From contig JBAKBP010007415.1 in assembly GCA_037953745.1 (NCBI GenBank), positions 1 through 64,000 on the forward strand: a stretch of 64,000 nt of DNA, read 5' to 3'. The stretch is from Lithodes maja (lineage: Eukaryota > Arthropoda > Malacostraca > Decapoda > Lithodidae). Below, piece by piece: positions 1-12,300 of this stretch (position 1 is its first letter; each line of letters starts with the position of its first letter). The notes below the pieces were generated by a model. It saw nothing but the letters and a program-made list of their open reading frames with translations. It was not told the origin of the DNA and did not search any database. The translations under genes and the position numbers were made by a program.

Positions 1-839
1 GAACCTTTGTAAATTATTTTTTTTTTTCCTTCTGATATATTATTTTATTTATTAAAATGATTATGCAATTTTTATCTCAAGTTTGTTTGTATTCCTCAAT
101 GTTGTATCCTGGAAAGCTATTTCGTTTAAATATTCTGTATAAATGTTCAGATTGAGACTTTATAGATAAGTGGGTTTGTCTGCTAATTCACAATAGTAAA
201 CCTTACTGGGAATAATAATGAGGATATTTTGGCAGAAAATGTATATGTTGTAATATACAGATAATTAATGAAAATATCAAGAATTAAGGACAACTAGTAA
301 TTATTACCTATATAACCCGAAAATATTAACTATTTGATATACAGTACATTCCTAATGAAAAGAAACCCTTTCCTACACATACTTAAACTGTAATGTTAAT
401 ATGCAACATATTTAATGGTTGTTCAATGAAATGTGTTCACGCATTAAATCAGACGTAGTTCAAGTATAAGCTCTCTGAATATACCATTTACATCTCATAT
501 ATTAGTATGATAGGAACATATTCATAAGTATTTTCGGAATGTTGGCCGTACTCAGACTTCTGCCCTTTTATTGTGAATGAATGAATGCCTAAGAACAGAC
601 CCGCTTTTATTGATTTATTCATCTAGCTTCAATATCTCTGCCAAGCGAAGTTTGCAGAGATTACGTGATCGTAATCGACAATCTTTTGTGTATTTATACA
701 TTTTCTTATTTTTTGTCTGTAAGCAAAGAAGAAACAAACAGAATAGAAAGTAAAACATAGGAACTTGATCGGCTATACATGAAACTTTATTATTATTCTC
801 ATTAGGTGCACCTCCATCCCCCTTTCCCTCCTACCCCCC

Positions 840-900
840 CGCTCCCCCCCCCCCCCCCCCCACACACACACATACACACACACACACACACACAAACACA
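840..900. repeat. Poly-C plus CA microsatellite (recurs in each unit)
   Basis: A run of C is followed by CA dinucleotides. Equivalent tracts of different length lie near 5110-5168 and 12657-12700, so this is one of the fastest-changing positions between the units. A GA-rich tract follows at about 1248-1294 (5516-5562 in unit 2). Confidence 0.9.
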
Positions 901-2891
901 ACACGAAAAGTGTTTGGTTAATTTTCGCAATATTCACTGTGTTATATACTACTTACTATTGGACTTACGCAAAATATTGATGATTGAATGATCCCATATG
1001 AAAGTTTAGGGCCCTAGTCCCTACATAAAACATGGCAATATCTCTTAAACGCCTTATGAAAATTTAATTGAATGTAGTGACTGTATCCAGTGCATATCAA
1101 CATATTATGAACCAGATCAACCATTCAGTTCAATTCGACCACTCTACCCAATTCCAAAAATTCGATTTTTCAGCCGTCATCAGGCAAGCAGTGTCCATAG
1201 ACTTGTACGATGTGACTGTAAATTTCATTGTTAAAATTTGTAATGAGAGAGAGCGGGAGGGAGGGAGGGAGAGAGAAAGAGAGAGAGAGAGAGAAAATTA
1301 CACTGACGAGCAAAATTATACGATGTTCTTATTCATTTCCACTCCCAATAACTTGATGATATTTACCGTTTCTCATGTTATGTGTTTACAAGACGATATG
1401 ATTCGTTGAACTAAATATGAAAATGAACCTCATATTCGTACCTGGTATATAACTGTCACAATTACATGGAGAGGTGGCCCTGTTTTTGTTGATTTTCAGC
1501 TTCTAAAACACCTCATATTTATAAACACAGCCTTCCTCAACCAATGCACTATGCAAACTGATATAAGTATGGGTGGCAAGCATAGAGCATCCTGGAAGCG
1601 TCTGGCAACAAGTAGTGGGGGTTGGTGCAACCAAATCATGCGGTACTACTAAAACGTATACTGTATATACGTCGCCAGCAGTGTAACCCTTTTTTTACAT
1701 ATGAAATATATGTACGTCGGCTGCAGTGATTGGCTTAAATGTGTTTAGGATCAAAGTTTTAAAATGTTCTCTCCCTCTCTTTGTTTATGTCTGGTGACGA
1801 ATTTGTGTGTTCTTTAGCTTCTGTCAAACAATTGTATTAAGCTTATAAGGGACTGCTTACAACCAAACACTTGTTGTATTCTTTGATCATAATTTTGTCT
1901 TGCGTCATGTTGTGGAGTAGTAGCTAAGGAGGAAGGGCAATGACAGACGATTTCCAGTGAAGGAGCCAAATTTACACCAACCATATATGAAAGAAGATAA
2001 CCAAGTGATTGGAAAATTACTTGTTGAGGAGGAAAACAGGGAGAGACTAAAGTAAACCATCTACAGTATGTGGATGACAAGAGCAAAGAAGAGGAAGGAG
2101 CTGACTTAAGAGGAGAAAGAAGATTGCTCAAAAGAAAACAAAGAAGAAACATTGAATACGTGATAGAAATACAATTGAAAAAGGAGCATGTCACAGGGAG
2201 AAGGAATATATATACTGTACTCTCAGGGAAGAGCCGCTAGCAAGGTGCTTAAACTTCCCGAACCACAACTGAACAAGCCACTCCACCAGCTTCCCCTCTT
2301 TCCAACACCCCTTCTCCCCTCTCTACACTCTTCAGAACATAGGAATAGTAGAAAGTAGCTACGAGGTGCCGTTTTAAAGGCTAATCCTTCAATACCTTCA
2401 CCTGACCTGACTGAACTGAACTAATCAGCATACTGTAAATCATACTGATATTACTTGAATGGTAAGTTATTTGATATTTTACCATTTTAGTGACTAAATA
2501 TAGGCGATTTCTATTATGAGGGATCCCTTACCAAAGCCATAAAGTGAGAATCTCATTAGGGGGGGGGGGGGGGTTTCTGGGTCCCTTTCTCCCTCATGTT
2601 TCACTCCATTAGTTTTGAGAATTTAAGCCGTTCGCTCCACTAGTTTGTCAATAAACCCTCTTAGTAACAAAGGTCCTTCTTAAACTGCATAAAATCATCC
2701 AATTTTAGCCAGCATCAAAGGTAAAATTACGTCATGGTGCTGAAGGGGTTAAGCTCTCAGCCACAACTGCTGGCATTACTCCCCCACCCCCCTTAAGTCT
2801 AGTTTCCAATACTCGTGCAAAATAAAACAAAAATGCTACAGCAAATCTTGACTATAAACAATTGACTATAAAATCTCTCGTGTGATACCAC

Positions 2892-3105
2892 CGTAACTCC
2901 TTCAACACCATGACGCCTTTTTCCTTTGATTCTGGCTACAATTAGACGATTATATGCAGTTCAATAAGGACCTATGTTATTAGAAGGGTTTATCGAGATC
3001 GTTTTAACCCATTTGAGTCATAGGAGTAGAATATAAACTAAACTAAATCGTCTATTGGTAACCAGAATATGATGAAAATTACGTAATGGTGGTGAAGGGG
3101 TTAAC
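2892..3105. repeat. Foldback (imperfect palindrome) element upstream of cuticle promoter
   Basis: The left end reads TAACTCCTTCAACACCATGACG and the right end is its near reverse complement, finishing GGTGAAGGGGTTAA. The interior also mirrors itself (GACGATTATATGCAG on the left, the ATCGTC side on the right). It ends about 120 bp upstream of the TATA box. Relatives of the same family occur at 7154-7366, 15605-15814, 45632-45829, 56226-56442, 57596-57774 and 58222-58432. Confidence 0.7.
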
Positions 3106-3226
3106 TCATACATTCTGGCCGTACTCTAAGCAGGATAATGAGGAATATATAGGTTATGAGTGTGGTGTAAGTAATGGCAAGAAGTGAGGAAACATGGGGG
3201 TGGTGGAGGTGTGGGGTTTGTTAGGG

Positions 3227-3262
3227 TATATATATAGGGCACCCAGCGTAGATCTAGTCAGT
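3227..3262 (+). promoter_or_regulatory. Core promoter of cuticle gene 1 (TATA + arthropod initiator)
   Basis: A TATATATATA box starts at 3227 and an arthropod-type initiator TCAGT lies at 3258-3262. The predicted +1 A is at 3260, 33 bases from the start of the TATA box. The leader to the ATG would be about 30 nt. Unit 2 has the same arrangement with a shorter TATA run. Confidence 0.8.
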
Positions 3263-3289
3263 TAAGTCTACACCTAGCTACACTACACA

Positions 3290-4199
3290 ATGAACGCCAA
3301 GGTACTTCTTGCATATACAGTATTGTAATTTTGAATAATATACCTACTAACATCATACAGTAAATATGTACAATAATATTGTAGCTTAACCATATATATT
3401 TATTGCTGCAATCTTATCAGTTTATCAAGTCAACTAAATATAAATTAGAATGTATTTCAATGTCTTTGTGTCTCCTAAGGTCGGTAGCCCATAACCGAGA
3501 GAACTCGAGTTCAAGTCTTGAGCTTGTACGAAACAGATGAAAAATCGCAAAATCGAGACCTGGGGTTAGTGAAAATTTGCCATGGTAATTTAAAAAACAA
3601 AAAATAGTGTTGCGTCACACAACGTCTTTGCATAGGACCTCTAACTTCATTATTGTGTTTATGTTAAACTGTGTTTTACCTATTATTCTTCGTCCACAGA
3701 TCATCCTTCTTTTGGGCCTGGCTGCCCTGGTCGCTGCCGATAGCCGAGAATTCTACGGTTCTAGCTCTGGCTCTGACGTGAGTACCATTTTGCCTCGTAT
3801 AACTGTCACGAAATAGCATATTGGTATTATTGTATGTAAAATGACCTATCAATAAGAAATTTGTTCATATCAATTATGTTCACAAGCATAATATTCCTTT
3901 GCTTGTATTTACAGTCCTTTGAGTCCGGCGAGTACAACTTTAACTGGGCTGTCGATGACGACTCGTCTGAGAACCACTACGGCCAACAAGAGACCCGTGA
4001 CGACGACCAGACCCAGGGGTCCTACTACGTGCAGCTTCCCGACGGTCGCCTGCAGAAGGTTGCCTACTACGTTGACGGTGACTCCGGCTACGTTGCCGAT
4101 GTCACTTACTCTGGTGAAGCCCGCTTCGACTCCGGATCCTATGAGTCCCGATCCTCCGAGTCCCGATCCTTCGAGTATGGCTCCGACGAATCCAAGTAA
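3290..4199 (+). CDS. RR-2-type chitin-binding cuticle protein, gene 1 (three exons)
   Basis: Predicted secreted structural protein of the exoskeleton that binds chitin. Exons by splice consensus are 3290-3301 (MNAK, donor GTACTT), 3700-3777 (acceptor CCACAG, donor GTGAGT) and 3915-4199 (acceptor TTACAG); all junctions are phase 0, giving 124 aa. Residues 1 to about 17 form a signal peptide with the hydrophobic core IILLLGLAALVAA. Residues 37-99 are the Rebers-Riddiford domain, with the pro-resilin-like signature YGQQETRD, QGSYYVQLPDGR and GYVADVTYSGEA. The tail is Ser/Glu/Arg-rich (ESRS repeats, ending GSDESK) and very acidic, which may suit calcified cuticle (inference). The start is fixed by the promoter, by the conserved MNAK exon and by the paralogues. 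ATTAAA at 4327 is a likely poly(A) signal. The protein is identical to that of the gene at 7550-8524. Confidence 0.92.
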
Positions 4200-5134
4200 A
4201 TGGATTTTAACTAATCCTAGACAATGGATATTGTGGGTGTCAACGACAACGATGCCCTTACACTCTTTCCCTCTCCTGAACCTTTGTAAAAAAAAAAAAA
4301 ATTCCTTCTGATATATTATTTTATTTATTAAAATGATTATGCAATTTTTATCTCAAGTTTGTTTGTATTCCTCAATGTTGTATCCTGGAAAGCTATTTCG
4401 TTTAAATATTCTGTATAAATGTTCAGATTGAGACTTTATAGATAAGTGGGTTTGTCTGCTAATTCACAATAGTAAACCTTACTGGGAATAATAATGAGGA
4501 TATTTTGGCAGAAAATGTATATGTTGTAATATACAGATAATTAATGAAAATATCAAGAATTAAGGACAACTAGTAATTATTACCTATATAACCCGAAAAT
4601 ATTAACTATTTGATATACAGTACATTCCTAATGAAAAGAAACCCTTTCCTACACATACTTAAACTGTAATGTTAATATGCAACATATTTAATGGTTGTTC
4701 AATGAAATGTGTTCACGCATTAAATCAGACGTAGTTCAAGTATAAGCTCTCTGAATATACCATTTACATCTCATATATTAGTATGATAGGAACATATTCA
4801 TAAGTATTTTCGGAATGTTGGCCGTACTCAGACTTCTGCCCTTTTATTGTGAATGAATGAATGCCTAAGAACAGACCCGCTTTTATTGATTTATTCATCT
4901 AGCTTCAATATCTCTGCCAAGCGAAGTTTGCAGAGATTACGTGATCGTAATCGACAATCTTTTGTGTATTTATACATTTTCTTATTTTTTGTCTGTAAGC
5001 AAAGAAGAAACAAACAGAATAGAAAGTAAAACATAGGAACTTGATCGGCTATACATGAAACTTTATTATTATTCTCATTAGGTGCACCTCCATCCCCCTT
5101 TCCCTCCTACCCCCACCCCCCCCCCCCACACACA

Positions 5135-5168
<34 letters not shown>

Positions 5169-7153
5169 ACACGAAAAGTGTTTGGTTAATTTTCGCAATA
5201 TTCACTGTGTTATATACTACTTACTATTGGACTTACGCAAAATATTGATGATTGAATGATCCCATATGAAAGTTTAGGGCCCTAGTCCCTACATAAAACA
5301 TGGCAATATCTCTTAAACGCCTTATGAAAATTTAATTGAATGTAGTGACTGTATCCAGTGCATATCAACATAGTATGAACCAGATCAATCATTCAGTTCA
5401 ATTCGACCACTCTACCCAATTCCAAAAATTCGATTTTTCAGCCGTCATCAGGCAAGCAGTGTCCATAGACTTGTACGATGTGACTGTAAATTTCATTGTT
5501 AAAATTTGTAATGAGAGAGAGCGGGAGGGAGGGAGGGAGAGAGAAAGAGAGAGAGAGAGAGAAAATTACACTGACGAGCAAAATTATACGATGTTCTTAT
5601 TAATTTCCACTCCCAATAACTTGATGATATTTACCGTTTCTCATGTTATGTGTTTACAAGACGATATGATTCGTTGAACTAAATATGAAAATGAACCTCA
5701 TATTCGTACCTGGTATATAACTGTCACAATTACATGGAGAGGTGGCCCTGTTTTTTTTTATTTTCAGCTTCTAAAACACCTCATATTTATAAACACAGCC
5801 TTCCTCAACCAATGCACTATGCAAACTGATATAAGTATGGGTGGCAAGCATAGAGCATCCTGGAAGCGTCTGGCAACAAGTAGTGGGGGTTGGTGCAACC
5901 AAATCATGCGGTACTACTAAAACGTATATATACGTCGCCAGCAGTGTAACCCTTTTTTTACATATGAAATATATGTAGTCGGCTGCAGTGATTGGCTTAA
6001 ATGTGTTTAGGATCAAAGTTTTAAAATGTTCTCTCCCTCTCTTTGTTTATGTCTGGTGACGAATTTGTGTGTTCTTTAGCTTCTGTCAAACAATTGTATT
6101 AAGCTTATAAGGGACTGCTTACAACCAAACACTTGTTGTATTCTTTGATCATAATTTTGTCTTGCGTCATGTTGTGGAGTAGTAGCTAAGGAGGAAGGGC
6201 AATGACAGACGATTTCCAGTGAAGGAGCCAAATTTACACCAACCATATATGAAAGAAGATAACCAAGTGATTGGAAAATTACTTGTTGAGGAGGAAAACA
6301 GGGAGAGACTAAAGTAAACCATCTACAGTATGTGGATGACAAGAGCAAAGAAGAGGAAGGAGCTGACTTAAGAAGAGGAGAAAGAAGATTGCTCAAAAGA
6401 AAACAAAGAAGAAACATTGAATACGTGATAGAAATACAATTGAAAAAGGAGCATGTCACAGGGAGAAGGAATATATATACTGTACTCTCAGGGAAGAGCC
6501 GCTAGCAAGGTGCTTAAACTTCCCGAACCACAACTGAACAAGCCACTCCACCAGCTTCCCCTCTTTCCAACACCCCTTCTCCCCTCTCTACACTCTTCAG
6601 AACATAGGAATAGTAGAAAGTAGCTACGAGGTGCCATTTTAAAGGCTAATCCTTCAATACCTTCACCTGACCTGACTGAACTGAACTAATCAGCATACTG
6701 TAAATCATACTGATATTACTTGAATGGTAAGTTATTTGATATTTTACCATTTTAGTGACTAAATATAGGCGATTTCTATTATGAGGGATCCCTTACCAAA
6801 GCCATAAAGTGAGAATCTCATTAGGGGGGGGGGGGGTTCTGGGTCCCTTTCTCCCTCATGTTTCACTCCATTAGTTTTGAGAATTTAAGCCGTTCGCTCC
6901 ACTAGTTTGTCAATAAACCCTCTTAGTAACAAAGGTCCTTCTTAAACTGCATAAAATCATCCAATTTTAGCCAGCATCAAAGGTAAAATTACGTCATGGT
7001 GCTGAAGGGGTTAAGCTCTCAGCCACAACTGCTGGCATTACTCCCCCACCCCCCTTAAGTCTAGTTTCCAATACTCGTGCAAAATAAAACAAAAATGCTA
7101 CAGCAAATCTTGACTATAAACAATTGACTATAAAATCTCTCGTGTGATACCAC

Positions 7154-7366
7154 CGTAACTCCTTCAACACCATGACGCCTTTTTCCTTTGATTCTGGCTA
7201 CAATTAGACGATTATATGCAGTTCAATAAGGACCTATGTTATTAGAAGGGTTTATCGAGATCGTTTTAACCCATTTGAGTCATAGGAGTAGAATATAAAC
7301 TAAACTAAATCGTCTATTGGTAACCAGAATATGATGAAAATTACGTAATGGTGGTGAAGGGGTTAA
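7154..7366. repeat. Foldback element, unit 2 copy
   Basis: Same sequence and position as 2892-3105: mirrored arms ending in TTAA and lying about 120 bp upstream of the TATA box of cuticle gene 2. It was duplicated with the unit rather than inserted independently. Confidence 0.7.
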
Positions 7367-7488
7367 CTCATACATTCTGGCCGTACTCTAAGCAGGATAA
7401 TGAGGAATATATAGGTTATGAGTGTGGTGTAAGTAATGGCAAGAAGTGAGGAAACATGGGGGTGGTGGAGGTGTGGGGTTTGTTAGGG

Positions 7489-7522
7489 TATATATAGGGC
7501 ACCCAGCGTAGATCTAGTCAGT
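7489..7522 (+). promoter_or_regulatory. Core promoter of cuticle gene 2
   Basis: TATATATA starts at 7489 and TCAGT lies at 7518-7522 (predicted +1 at 7520). The TATA run is one TA repeat shorter than in gene 1, so spacing to the initiator differs by two bases. Confidence 0.8.
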
Positions 7523-7549
7523 TAAGTCTACACCTAGCTACACTACACA

Positions 7550-8524
7550 ATGAACGCCAAGGTACTTCTTGCATATACAGTATTGTAATTTTGAATAATA
7601 TACCTACTAACATCATACAGTAAATATGTACAATAATATTGTATAGCTTAACCATATATATTTATTGCTGCAATCTTATCAGTTTACCAAGTCAACTAAA
7701 TATAAATTAGAATGTATTTCAATGTCTTTGTGTCTCCTAAGGTCGGTAGCCCATAACCGAGAGAACTCGAGTTCAAGTCTTGAGCTTGTACGAAACAGAT
7801 GAAAAATCGCAAAATCGAGACCTGGGGTTAGTGAAAATTTGCCATGGTAATTTGGATAATAATCAGTAGCGACAGTGTACATGGTTGGATAAGGCATGTA
7901 ATACAGTTTCTAGGGTAAAAAACAAAAAATAGTGTTGCGTCACATAACGTCTTTGCATAGGACCTCTAACTTCATTATTGTGTTTATGTTAAACTGTGTT
8001 TTACCTATTATTCTTCGTCCACAGATCATCCTTCTTTTGGGCCTGGCTGCCCTGGTCGCTGCCGATAGCCGAGAATTCTACGGTTCTAGCTCTGGCTCTG
8101 ACGTGAGTACCATTTTGCCTCGTATAACTGTCACGAAATAGCATATTGGTATTATTGTATGTAAAATGACCTATCAATAAGAAATTTGTTCATATCAATT
8201 ATGTTCACAAGCATAATATTCCTTTGCTTGTATTTACAGTCCTTTGAGTCCGGCGAGTACAACTTTAACTGGGCTGTCGATGACGACTCGTCTGAGAACC
8301 ACTACGGCCAACAAGAGACCCGTGACGACGACCAGACCCAGGGGTCCTACTACGTGCAGCTTCCCGACGGTCGCCTGCAGAAGGTTGCCTACTACGTTGA
8401 CGGTGACTCCGGCTACGTTGCCGATGTCACTTACTCTGGTGAAGCCCGCTTCGACTCCGGATCCTATGAGTCCCGATCCTCCGAGTCCCGATCCTTCGAG
8501 TATGGCTCCGACGAATCCAAGTAA
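7550..8524 (+). CDS. RR-2-type chitin-binding cuticle protein, gene 2 (three exons)
   Basis: Duplicate of gene 1, with the same deduced 124-aa product: secretion signal, RR-2 chitin-binding domain at residues 37-99, acidic ESRS tail. Exons are 7550-7561, 8025-8102 and 8240-8524, all phase 0 with canonical GT/AG borders. Intron 1 is 463 bp against 398 in gene 1 because of an extra segment of about 64 bp. ATTAAA at 8653 is a likely poly(A) signal. The gene has its own promoter, so the duplication should raise dosage rather than create a new product (inference). Confidence 0.92.
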
Positions 8525-9140
8525 ATGGATTTTAACTAATCCTAGACAATGGATATTGTGGGTGTCAACGACAACGATGCCCTTACACTCTTTCCCTCTC
8601 CTGAACCTTTGTAAATTATTTTTTTTTTTCCTTCTGATATATTATTTTATTTATTAAAATGATTATGCAATTTTTATCTCAAGTTTGTTTGTATTCCTCA
8701 ATGTTGTATCCTGGAAAGCTATTTCGTTTAAATATTCTGTATAAATGTTCAGATTGAGACTTTATAGATAAGTGGGTTTGTCTGCTAATTCACAATAGTA
8801 AACCTTACTGGGAATAATAATGAGGATATTTTGGCAGAAAATGTATATGTTGTAATATACAGATAATTAATGAAAATATCAAGAATTAAGGACAACTAGT
8901 AATTATTACCTATATAACCCGAAAATATTAACTATTTGATATACAGTACATTCCTAATGAAAAGAAACCCTTTCCTACACATACTTAAACTGTAATGTTA
9001 ATATGCAACATATTTAATGGTTGTTCAATGAAATGTGTTCACGCATTAAATCAGACGTAGTTCAAGTATAAGCTCTCTGAATATACCATTTACATCTCAT
9101 ATATTAGTATGATAGGAACATATTCATAAGTATTTTCGGA

Positions 9141-9326
9141 CCCCCTGGGGGTTAGGGAATAGAATATGCCCCACGTGCCTTCTGCGTGTCGTAAGAGGCG
9201 ACTAAAGAGGTTGGGTCGGTGGGCTTGCGACCCCCACACGGAAAAAATATCTAAGCAAAAAAAAACGAACGAACAGCCTCGGATGCGGACGGAACCAACG
9301 TTGACGAACCACGACCGACTAAGGAC
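9141..9326 (+). other. GC-rich structured 5' leader of the LINE
   Basis: Several short complementary pairs are visible: CACG...CGTG with a 9-nt spacer, immediately followed by GTCG TAAGAGG CGAC, then GGTCG...CGACC overlapping GTGGG...CCCAC. The element begins with the palindrome CCCCCTGGGGG. Some RTE elements are known to start with an HDV-like self-cleaving ribozyme. This leader could be such an RNA, but I could not complete the double-pseudoknot fold by eye. Confidence 0.45.
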
Positions 9327-12300
9327 ATGCCTTCGGACATTCTGAGAATGGCTACATGGAATGTTAGTGGCATGAATGATGGCACAAAAGAGAGAGAGGT
9401 TCTGGAAGTGTTAGTGAATGCCAGGCTGGATGTATGTGGAATGACAGAGACCAAATGGAAAGGTTCAGATGTGAGAGAGTGGGAATGTGGAATGGGTGTG
9501 TGTGCTGGAGTGAGTGAAGGAACAGCGAGAGAAGGTGCATGTTTGTTTGTAAGTAGCAAATGGAAGGAATGTGTAAGAGAGTATGGGTCTGTGGGTTCAA
9601 GGATTGTGTGGGTGAGAATGAAAGTAGGAATACAAACGTGGGTGATTGTATGCGTGTATGCCCCGACAGAGGATATACTTGAAAGAAAGAAAGAGGAGTT
9701 CTGGATGAATGTGGAGGCGTGCCTGGAGAAGTTTGACAAGAACGAAAGAATATTTCTGATTGGGGATATGAATGGTAAGGTGGGTGATAGGAAAGTTGAG
9801 GGAGTGGTGGGAGGGTGGGGGGTACCATCAGAGGTGAATGGGAATGGTAGTGCACTTGTGGACGTATGTGTGGGGAGGAGGCTGTGGATAGCCAACACCT
9901 TCTTCCGACACAGAATGATCCACAGGTACACGTGGAAACGGATGTTGACGATGAAGGATAAGACAGTGGTGGAACGAAAGTCATTGATTGATTATGTATG
10001 TGTGGATGAACGAATGAAGAAATCTGTGATGGATGCTAGGGTGTATAGGGGTATTGGAGGGGGTCTGTCTGATCATTATGTAGTGGTAGCTAAGGTTAGG
10101 ATACAAAAGAAGTGGGTGAGGAGAGCGGGAGGGAGGCGAGAGGAGGGTGGAATGGTGAGGAGGGTGGAGAGGTTGCAGGAGGAGGAAGTCAGGGAGGAGT
10201 ACAGGAGAGCAGTGGAAAGACGACTAGGTGGGTTCGACCTGGAAGTTATGGAGGAAGTGGAGGAGATGACCAAGGTGTTTAAGGATGAGATATGTGCAGC
10301 ATGTGAGGAGGTGTGTGGAGTGAGGAGAAGAGGGAGGGGAGTGAAAGGTACAGCATGGTGGACAGAAGAGGTAAGAATAGCTGTGGAAGAAAAGAAGAAA
10401 GCATATAGAGAGTGGTTGGGTAGTAGAGGGAATGAAGATTCTGAGAGACAGAAACGAGCGAGGTACGTGGAGAGTAAGAGGGTGGTGAAGAGAGTAGTGA
10501 AGGAAAGTAAGAGAAGAGTAGATGAGGAATTTGGAAGGAATCTGAGTGTAAAATGGAGGGAGAGTAAGAAACTGTTCTGGAAAGAAGTCAAGAAAGTTAG
10601 GGAAGGTAGCAAGGGAAACAGTAAGGGTGTGAAAGATAAGAATGGGAGAATGCTAGCCGAGAAGCAAGAGAGGGTCGAAAGATGGAGGGAGTACTTCAGT
10701 GAGTTGCTAAATGAAAGGAATGAAGAGCCAGCAAACATAGCTGGATATGGTATGGGAGGGAGAAGAAGAGAAGTAGTGGAGGAGGAGGTGGGGATCAGGA
10801 GGTCAGAAGTGTGGGAAGCCATGAAAAGAGTGAAGTTGGGGAAAGCACCAGGAACAGATGGAGTGTGTGGGGAAATGTTGAGGTATGGTGGTGAGATAGT
10901 GATAGAATGGGTATGGAAAATGTGCAAACTAGCATGGGAGAAGGGGAGTGCACCCGATGACTGGAAGACTGGCATAATAGTCCCCCTATATAAGGGCAAA
11001 GGGGAAAGAGGAGTGTGTGGTAACCACCGAGGAATATGTCTTCTAAGCGTAGTAGGGAAGGTATACAGTAGGGTAGTGATTGAGAGAGTGAGAGTGAGAA
11101 CGGAGAAATGGATAGGCGACGAGCAGGGAGGCTTTAGGAAGGGAAGAGGATGTGTAGATCAGATTTTTACCCTGAATTGTGTTGTGGAGAAGTATCTGGA
11201 GAAGAAACAAAAGGTGTATGTTGCCTTTATGGACTTGGAGAAGGCCTATGACAGAGTGGATAGAGAAGGTTTGTGGAAAGTACTTAGAATATACGGAGTA
11301 GAGGGCAAGTTGCTGAAAGCAGTGAAGAGCATGTATGAGGGTGCAAAGGCGGCAGTACGTGTGGAGAGTGAGCAGAGCGAGTTCTTTGACCTGAATGTTG
11401 GTTTGAAACAGGGGTGTGTGATGTCCCCGTGGCTGTTTACTGTATATATGGATGGAGTTATGAAAGAAATACTATCAAGAGTAGTGGATGTTGGTGTATC
11501 GCTGAAAAGGGAGGGAATTGAGTGGAAGCTACCTATACTGCTGTTTGCAGATGATACAGTTCTGATGAGTGATAATGAATGGGAGTTGCAGGGTCTGGTA
11601 AATGAGTTTGGAACAGTGTGCGAAAAACGGAATTTGAAGGTAAATACGGGGAAGAGCAAGGTTATGGTCTTCGAAAGGGGTGAAGTCACAGAGTGTGAGG
11701 TGAAGCTGAACGGTCAGGCTATGGAGATCGTCAACTCTTTTAAGTATCTGGGCAGTGTGTTGAGTAAAGATGGGACTATGGATGAAGAGGTGCGGGAGAG
11801 GGTACAACAGGGGAAGAGGGTTGTAGGAACGCTAAAAGCAGTAACAAGAAATAGGGTGGTCAGTATGGAAGTGAAGAAGTCCTTGCATGACAGTGTGGTA
11901 ATCCCGACACTGACTTACGGAAGCGAAGCATGGACGTTGGTTGAGAGACTCAGACCAAGAGTGAGAGCAGTGGAAATGAATTACTTAAGGAGTGCGTGCG
12001 GAATTACATGGAGGGATAGACAGACTAATGAGGAAGTAAGAAGGAGGTGTGGTGTGGAGGTAGATGTGCTGGAAAGTGTGAAAAGGAACAACTTGAGATG
12101 GTTCGGCCAAATGGAACGTATGGAAAGCGAGAGAATGACTAAGAGGGTGTACGAGAGCGAGGTGGAGGGACAGAGGGGGAGAGGTAGACCGAATATGAGG
12201 TGGAAGGATGGAGTGAGGAACTACATGAATGAAGGCGGTGCTGGTTGGGGGGAGGGGCGTCGACTGACTGGGGACAGAGGTGCATGGGGGCGGTTCGTTC

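Larger units (their letters stand above)
1..4277 (+). repeat. Tandem unit 1 of the cuticle-gene segmental duplication
   Basis: This is one period of a head-to-tail array. It begins in the 3' flank of a gene lying left of the window and ends in the 3' flank of the gene at 3290-4199. The same order of landmarks recurs in 4278-8602: poly-C/CA tract, GA tract, poly-G tract near 2560, foldback element, TATA promoter, three exons. Apart from tract lengths and scattered single-base changes the two periods read almost identically, introns included. Between 1 and 3226 I see no protein gene; the 126-aa minus-strand frame at 1814-2194 has no recognisable domain. Confidence 0.9.
4278..8602 (+). repeat. 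Tandem unit 2 of the cuticle-gene segmental duplication
   Basis: Second full period of the array (4325 bp against 4277 for unit 1). The main differences from unit 1 are microsatellite lengths, a 3-bp GAA difference near 6373 and an extra stretch of about 64 bp in intron 1 (around 7853-7918) absent from unit 1. The stretch 4330-7480 is noncoding, with the same landmarks as unit 1. Confidence 0.9.

Noticed and set aside
1814..2194. 126-aa minus-strand ORF, repeated at 6076-6459
   Set aside because: Conserved only because the whole unit is duplicated; no domain, no promoter or splice context.
3919..4311. Thr/Pro-rich frames over cuticle exon 3 (also 8244-8657, 12998-13333, 33196-33723, 43432-43812, 50450-50743)
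   Set aside because: Plus-one frame shadows of the chitin-binding exon; the true frame matches the RR-2 domain and splice phase.
10076..10999. 307-aa and other long minus-strand ORFs over the LINE (also 9251-9931, 11246-11689)
   Set aside because: They are antisense shadows of the 1003-aa LINE frame, rich in Ser/Leu/Pro/Thr, with no domain.
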